From contig JACOUK010000063.1 of the NCBI GenBank assembly GCA_016177905.1, positions 1 through 8,615 of the forward strand: DNA of 8,615 nucleotides, in the 5' to 3' direction. A model generated the notes under the pieces. That model was given only the letters and a program-made list of their open reading frames with translations, was not told the DNA's origin and did not search any database. Of this stretch, positions 5,839 to 8,615 are shown in pieces (position 1 is the first letter of the stretch; every line of letters begins with the position of its first letter). This DNA comes from Candidatus Spechtiibacteriota bacterium (GTDB lineage Bacteria > Patescibacteriota > Minisyncoccia > Spechtbacterales > HO2-43-30). The translations under genes were made by a program, and so were the position numbers.

Positions 5839-6961
5839 AAAGCTTATCTGTCTCGACGAGTTGCCTCCACGGCAATCTGTCTAAAATCTTATGACCATTT
5901 GGAGTAATCCCCACATCTAGCTCTATGCGCATACCGAAACCCAACTTTTTGGAGTAAATGCCGGGTTCAATGGTTGCCACGTGGCCGACCTCAAGGATAT
6001 CCTGCGGAGTACCCGGCGGCCTTGGTCCAAAAGCAGGATCTTCGTGCACGGCGAGTCCTATGCCGTTCCCCAAAGCATGGCCAAACTTTTCGTCACCGTA
6101 TCCTTGAGAATCAAGAACTCCAAGCGCGCACTTGTAGGCCTCCGTTGTTTCACAACCCGGCCGATAGAATTCCAGCCCTCCATCTATTGCCTTTACGAGC
6201 GCAAGATGCATCCTCTTCTGTTCCGCGCTCGCTTTTCCGCATACAGCAACGCGAGAGAGATCTGAAGCGTAACCGTGGAGCATGCACCCAACGTCAAGCT
6301 GGATCACGTCTCCTCTCTCGATAATTTTCTCTGACGCGAGGCCGTGAGCAAGGATTGATCTCTCGCCGCTTGCGACAATAGAATCAAATGCTAATGTTGA
6401 ACCCTTGGGCAACGCCGATCTAAAAGCCTCCGCGATGTCGAGCTCCGAAATTCCCGGCTGAATGCAGGATATGGCATGCCTGATCGCTTGCTCGGTAGCC
6501 CTGACAGAGGCTATGATCCGACGCATCTCTTCGCTGTCTTTTACTTGCCGAATACTTTCGATAAGAGAGGGCAGGCCAACAAGCGTAAGATGTGGAAGTT
6601 CTTCCTTTATAAGATGGTAAAACTCAAACAGAACTTCCTTTCTCATAAAACCTACTCGAGCCGCACTGCCGAGAGCCCCAGGAATGAATTCGTCAAATAT
6701 CTGGTGCTGCATCTTTGTCTCTAAAATCTCGAACCCGTAAACTTCCTGACGAGCTTGTTCTGTATAGCGCGAGTCAGTGATAAAAGCCGCATTCTCCCGC
6801 GTAATTACCAAAACGGCAGTTGATCCGGTGAACCCAGATATATAGAGAGCATCCACGCTGTGGACCTTCTGGTCTTTTGAAAGAACAAGGGCATCTACTT
6901 CATGACGCACCATTGCCTCGCGGACCTTTGCTAAACGTCCCAGATACACATCGGCTTCCAT
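5837..6961 (-). CDS. M24 family metallopeptidase (Xaa-Pro aminopeptidase/dipeptidase type), altered metal site
   Basis: The protein has 374 residues, within the usual prolidase-type range. The N-terminal creatinase-like domain (about 1-135) includes DALYISGFTGSTAVLVI and FITDSRYTEQA. The C-terminal pita-bread domain (about 140-374) has most metal ligands: D223 (LDVG), D234 (SDLSR), E332 (IEPGIY) and E347 (MRIELD), plus the conserved H206 (AHGLAS) and H306 (VHEDP). The ligand histidine of the HxxGHGIG motif is replaced: the sequence reads HALGNGIG with N299 (codon AAC). Family members remove residues next to proline in the cytosol using two metal ions; activity is uncertain here. The ATG (6961) lies 2 bp after the galU stop, with AAGGAGG 7 nt upstream, so the two genes are co-transcribed and probably translationally coupled. 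I do not assign pepP or pepQ. Confidence 0.92.
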   Translation of the reverse strand: MEADVYLGRLAKVREAMVRHEVDALVLSKDQKVHSVDALYISGFTGSTAVLVITRENAAFITDSRYTEQARQEVYGFEILETKMQHQIFDEFIPGALGSAARVGFMRKEVLFEFYHLIKEELPHLTLVGLPSLIESIRQVKDSEEMRRIIASVRATEQAIRHAISCIQPGISELDIAEAFRSALPKGSTLAFDSIVASGERSILAHGLASEKIIERGDVIQLDVGCMLHGYASDLSRVAVCGKASAEQKRMHLALVKAIDGGLEFYRPGCETTEAYKCALGVLDSQGYGDEKFGHALGNGIGLAVHEDPAFGPRPPGTPQDILEVGHVATIEPGIYSKKLGFGMRIELDVGITPNGHKILDRLPWRQLVETDKL

Positions 6962-6963
6962 CC

Positions 6964-7821
6964 CTATGCCTCCTTCAGTATTTTTCTCATCTCCCTTTTT
7001 AGCTCCGGATGCTCCAGAGCAAAAGCAAGATTCGCTTTCAGAAATCCTGCTTTTGATCCGCAGTCATACCACGTGCCTTCAAGCTCGTGACCATACACTC
7101 TGCCTTCTTTCGCGAGTGCGTCAATGGCATCGGCAAGATACACCTCGCCATTTTTCTTTTTTACCTTTGCGATTTTTGGAAAGATTTCTGGTGTCAGCAC
7201 AAATCGCCCAACACTCGCAAGCAGGGAGGGCGCGTACTTGGGCTCCGGCTTCTCCACCAGCTTCTCCACTCGATTATCGAGGACGGGTCTCGACAATTTT
7301 GCTATTCCGTATAATCGCGTATCTTGCCGAGGAACTTTGCACAGTCCGAGCACAGAAGCGTTGTGTTTTTCATACGCTTTTATCAACTGTCCGAGAGCCG
7401 GCACCTTGGAATGCACAATATCGTCCGCGTAAAACACGGCAAACGGCTCATCTCCGATTATCCCTCTCGCGCGCGCGATGGCATCGCCGGACCCCGCCGG
7501 TTCATCCTGACGCACGTAGACAAACTTTGCCAGCTTATGAAGATCTTTGATTTTTGAAAGCAATTCGTATTTTTTCGCGCGGCGAAGCATTGCCTCAAAA
7601 TCGCTGTTTTTACTGAAATGATCGCCAATGCTCGCCTTATGCCGGTTTGTCACAAAAATTATGGTGTCAATGCCCGACGCCACTGCCTCTTCCACCAAGT
7701 ATTGAATAACCGGTTTATCGCAAACAGGCAGCATTTCTTTTGGGATCGCTTTTGTCGCGGGCAAAAATCGGGTGCCCATCCCCGCGACGGGAATAATTGC
7801 TTTTTTAACCTTGAATATCAT
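6964..7821 (-). CDS. galU: UTP-glucose-1-phosphate uridylyltransferase
   Basis: The protein has 285 residues, typical for bacterial GalU. It makes UDP-glucose from UTP and glucose-1-phosphate in the cytosol, supplying surface glycans and other nucleotide sugars. The nucleotide-binding signature is AIIPVAGMGTRFLPATKAIPKEMLPV (cited by position: residues 8-33, with G14, G16, R18, K28 and E29). Further motifs are VEEAVASGIDTIIFVT (43-58), QDEPAGSGDAI (105-115), the metal-binding ADDIV (D133, D134), VEKPEP (189-194), GEVYLADAID (225-234) and WYDCGSKAGFLKAN (251-264). GSGDAI differs from the more usual GLGHA(V/I). The ATG at 7821 has no Shine-Dalgarno, and its first base is the outer end of the inverted repeat of the GxxExxY unit. 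The M24 peptidase gene follows 2 bp after the stop. Confidence 0.95.
   Translation of the reverse strand: MIFKVKKAIIPVAGMGTRFLPATKAIPKEMLPVCDKPVIQYLVEEAVASGIDTIIFVTNRHKASIGDHFSKNSDFEAMLRRAKKYELLSKIKDLHKLAKFVYVRQDEPAGSGDAIARARGIIGDEPFAVFYADDIVHSKVPALGQLIKAYEKHNASVLGLCKVPRQDTRLYGIAKLSRPVLDNRVEKLVEKPEPKYAPSLLASVGRFVLTPEIFPKIAKVKKKNGEVYLADAIDALAKEGRVYGHELEGTWYDCGSKAGFLKANLAFALEHPELKREMRKILKEA
6969..6975 (-). promoter_or_regulatory. Strong Shine-Dalgarno for the M24 peptidase gene
   Basis: The minus strand reads AAGGAGG inside the last codons of galU, 7 nt before the peptidase ATG. It is the only full-strength ribosome binding site I see in the window, and it fixes the peptidase start. Confidence 0.85.
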
Positions 7822-7875
7822 AACACGAATATTACGAATTTTTATTCGAATATACGAATACTCGAATGTACAAAT
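7821..7875 (+). repeat. Left inverted-repeat arm with CGAAT tandem units
   Basis: This 55-bp arm begins TAACACGAAT and ends CGAATGTACAAAT. It contains five CGAAT motifs (7826, 7835, 7847, 7855, 7863), the last three with an 8-bp period. Relative to the right arm it carries 16 extra bp (7852-7867), which are two such 8-bp units, consistent with slippage. The outer end overlaps the first base of the galU start codon, so the arm forms the entire intergenic space between the GxxExxY gene and galU. Confidence 0.85.
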
Positions 7876-8274
7876 TTATTTATAAAAATTTACTATTCTT
7901 TTGGGTTGTACTGTTTTCCTTCTGAAGTTCACCAAAATAGCGAGCTGTTTGTTGGTTGAAGTAAGATATCTCATAACCTGATAATAATCGTCCTTTGTTA
8001 CTATGGATTTTGCTTTTAATTCCAATATTATTTTATCATCAATTATAAAGTCTACAACATTGCGCCCCTCCTTTTCGTCTTCGAATGATTTGGGTAATTT
8101 TGCTTCCCTTATAAAATTTATACAATTTCTTTTTAACAAACTTTCCATAGCATCTCCGTACTGTTTCTCGGATCTAAATTGTCCAAGTTCATTATGCACC
8201 TTAAAACACATACCACATACGCTGTAAGATAAATCCGGGTATAAAACTTTTTCTTTGTCCCTTATTATTCGCAT
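7876..8274 (-). CDS. GxxExxY protein (PD-(D/E)XK nuclease-like fold)
   Basis: The protein has 132 residues, full length for the family, with ATG at 8274-8272 and TAA at 7878-7876. The family core is visible: LYPDLSYSVCGMCFKVHNEL (11-30), then GQFRSEKQYGDAMESLL, where E36 and Y39 are the E and Y of GxxExxY; the G of the motif is F33 here. This matches the ELG.(F/Y).REKQYG subtype I associate with CPR genomes. D75 (VDF), E85 and K87 (LELKAK) and Q99 (YYQVMRYL) fit a PD-(D/E)XK nuclease-like active site. The family's cellular role is not established. The gene sits alone between inverted repeats, has no visible Shine-Dalgarno, and is AT-richer than its neighbours, which suggests separate acquisition. 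Confidence 0.9.
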   Translation of the reverse strand: MRIIRDKEKVLYPDLSYSVCGMCFKVHNELGQFRSEKQYGDAMESLLKRNCINFIREAKLPKSFEDEKEGRNVVDFIIDDKIILELKAKSIVTKDDYYQVMRYLTSTNKQLAILVNFRRKTVQPKRIVNFYK

Positions 8275-8313
8275 ATTTGTACATTCGCATAAAAATTCGA
8301 AACATTCGTGTTA
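8275..8313 (-). repeat. Right inverted-repeat arm
   Basis: Read on the minus strand this 39-bp arm begins TAACACGAATGTTTCGAAT and ends GCGAATGTACAAAT, directly followed by the ATG of the GxxExxY gene. It matches the left arm with three mismatches and lacks the two extra 8-bp CGAAT units. It supplies the complete immediate upstream region of the ORF, so any start-proximal promoter or leader for that gene lies within it. Confidence 0.85.
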
Positions 8314-8341
8314 TATATGTTAGTAAGACTATATCACAAAC

Positions 8342-8366
8342 GAAAAAGCCGTACAATCGTACGGCT
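8342..8366 (-). terminator. Rho-independent terminator of the beta-propeller gene
   Basis: On the minus strand AGCCGTAC, loop GATT and GTACGGCT form a perfect 8-bp stem (8366-8347), followed by a T-run (8347-8343, sharing one base with the stem) and CGTTTG. It lies 18 bp after the TAA of the propeller gene and isolates that gene from the GxxExxY unit. The following 8314-8341 stretch shows nothing else. Confidence 0.85.
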
Positions 8367-8384
8367 CATGCCGCGCTATGTGTA

Positions 8385-8615
8385 TTACTCCCCGAACGCG
8401 TATACCTTCCCATCGTAACTTGCGATATACACCCTCCCATCTCCTATGGCAATGCCGCGAGGTTCATCGGCAAGCGTATAACTCCAGATAATACTCCCGT
8501 CATCGCCCTTGAGCGCATAAAGAACTTTATTTTTTACAGCAGTGTACACTCGGCCTTGCGAATCAATCGCCACGGAAAATTGCTGGGCCCCCGGACTTGC
8601 TTGTCCAAATGACCA
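8385..8615 (-). CDS. PQQ-like beta-propeller repeat protein, C-terminal end only
   Basis: The frame is open from the right edge (8615) to TAA 8387-8385: the last 76 residues of a longer protein. Two or more blades are visible: SVAIDSQGRVYTAV then KNKVLYALKGDDGSIIWSY, and GIAIGDGRVYIASYDGKVYAF, matching the (V/I)-YA(L/F)...DG...W pattern of PQQ-type quinoprotein or BamB-like propellers. The GTG at 8573 is an internal Val of a blade, not a start. Such propellers in CPR are often exported repeat proteins, but the N-terminus is outside the window, so location and function cannot be told. It ends at its own terminator. Confidence 0.8.
   Translation of the reverse strand, partial: WSFGQASPGAQQFSVAIDSQGRVYTAVKNKVLYALKGDDGSIIWSYTLADEPRGIAIGDGRVYIASYDGKVYAFGE

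Larger units (their letters stand above)
7821..8313. mobile_element. Inverted-repeat-bounded GxxExxY unit (candidate mobile cassette)
   Basis: One 132-codon ORF is flanked by long imperfect inverted repeats that touch its codons: the left arm ends at 7875 and the stop codon begins at 7876, while the right arm begins at 8275 and the start codon ends at 8274. After removing a 16-bp tandem expansion in the left arm, the arms match at 36 of 39 positions. No transposase is present and I found no clear target-site duplication in the flanks. The layout suggests a small non-autonomous or cassette-like element. The mobility is inferred, while the repeat geometry is seen directly. Confidence 0.5.

Noticed and set aside
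5462..5884. 140-codon plus-strand ORF
   Set aside because: It runs across the regulator gene, the terminator and the end of the peptidase gene in antisense, with no start signal or domain.
6966..7550. 194-codon plus-strand ORF
   Set aside because: It lies antisense to galU, whose family motifs are unmistakable; the plus-strand protein has no recognisable domain.
7821..7875. CRISPR array from the repeated CGAAT units
   Set aside because: The units are about 8 bp with no unique spacers, and no cas gene is near.
7821..8313. Target-site duplication around the GxxExxY unit
   Set aside because: The immediate outer flanks (GAATATCA on the left, TATATGTTAG on the right) show no convincing direct repeat.
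8385..8573. A complete 62-residue protein starting at 8573
   Set aside because: The codon there is GTG inside a propeller blade and the frame stays open to the window edge, so it is the 3' end of a longer gene.

Overview
The window looks like part of a Patescibacteria (CPR, Parcubacteria-like) genome. This is inferred from gene types alone: a large repeat-built surface protein with the N-terminal domain common in that group, a two-domain helical/winged-helix regulator, a GxxExxY protein of the ELG..(R/S)EKQYG subtype, and sparse Shine-Dalgarno sites. No marker gene is present to settle the taxon. All eight protein genes are on the minus strand, so transcription runs from the right edge to the left.

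Right part, in transcription order: the 3' end of a PQQ-type beta-propeller gene (8385-8615, cut by the window edge) ends at a clear terminator (8343-8366). Next comes a 493-bp unit (7821-8313) in which one GxxExxY ORF is bounded, flush with its start and stop codons, by long imperfect inverted repeats. It abuts the start codon of galU (6964-7821). galU is followed after 2 bp by an M24 Xaa-Pro peptidase gene (5837-6961), which has a full Shine-Dalgarno site inside the end of galU and ends at a hairpin terminator.

Middle part: a likely regulatory cassette of a winged-helix protein (5168-5776), an ECF-type sigma factor (4600-5118) and a single-pass membrane protein that is the probable anti-sigma factor (3777-4481). 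Two palindromic elements sit here. One encodes the interdomain linker of the winged-helix protein; the other is a double hairpin between the sigma and anti-sigma genes.

Left part: an extended -10 promoter (3730-3738) and a leader of about 280 nt full of inverted repeats precede a surface protein gene that fills positions 3444 to 1 and continues past the left edge (at least 1148 codons). It has a signal peptide, a CPR-type N-terminal domain, a Pro/Ala linker and six beta-rich modules of about 150-170 residues. The long plus-strand ORFs in this part are antisense shadows of it.

A reasonable but unproven reading is that the HTH/sigma/anti-sigma cassette senses the envelope and controls the adjacent surface layer gene. 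galU (nucleotide-sugar supply) fits the same cell-surface theme. The most unusual items are the inverted-repeat-bounded GxxExxY unit, the in-gene palindromic linker, and the loss of a metal-binding histidine in the M24 peptidase.
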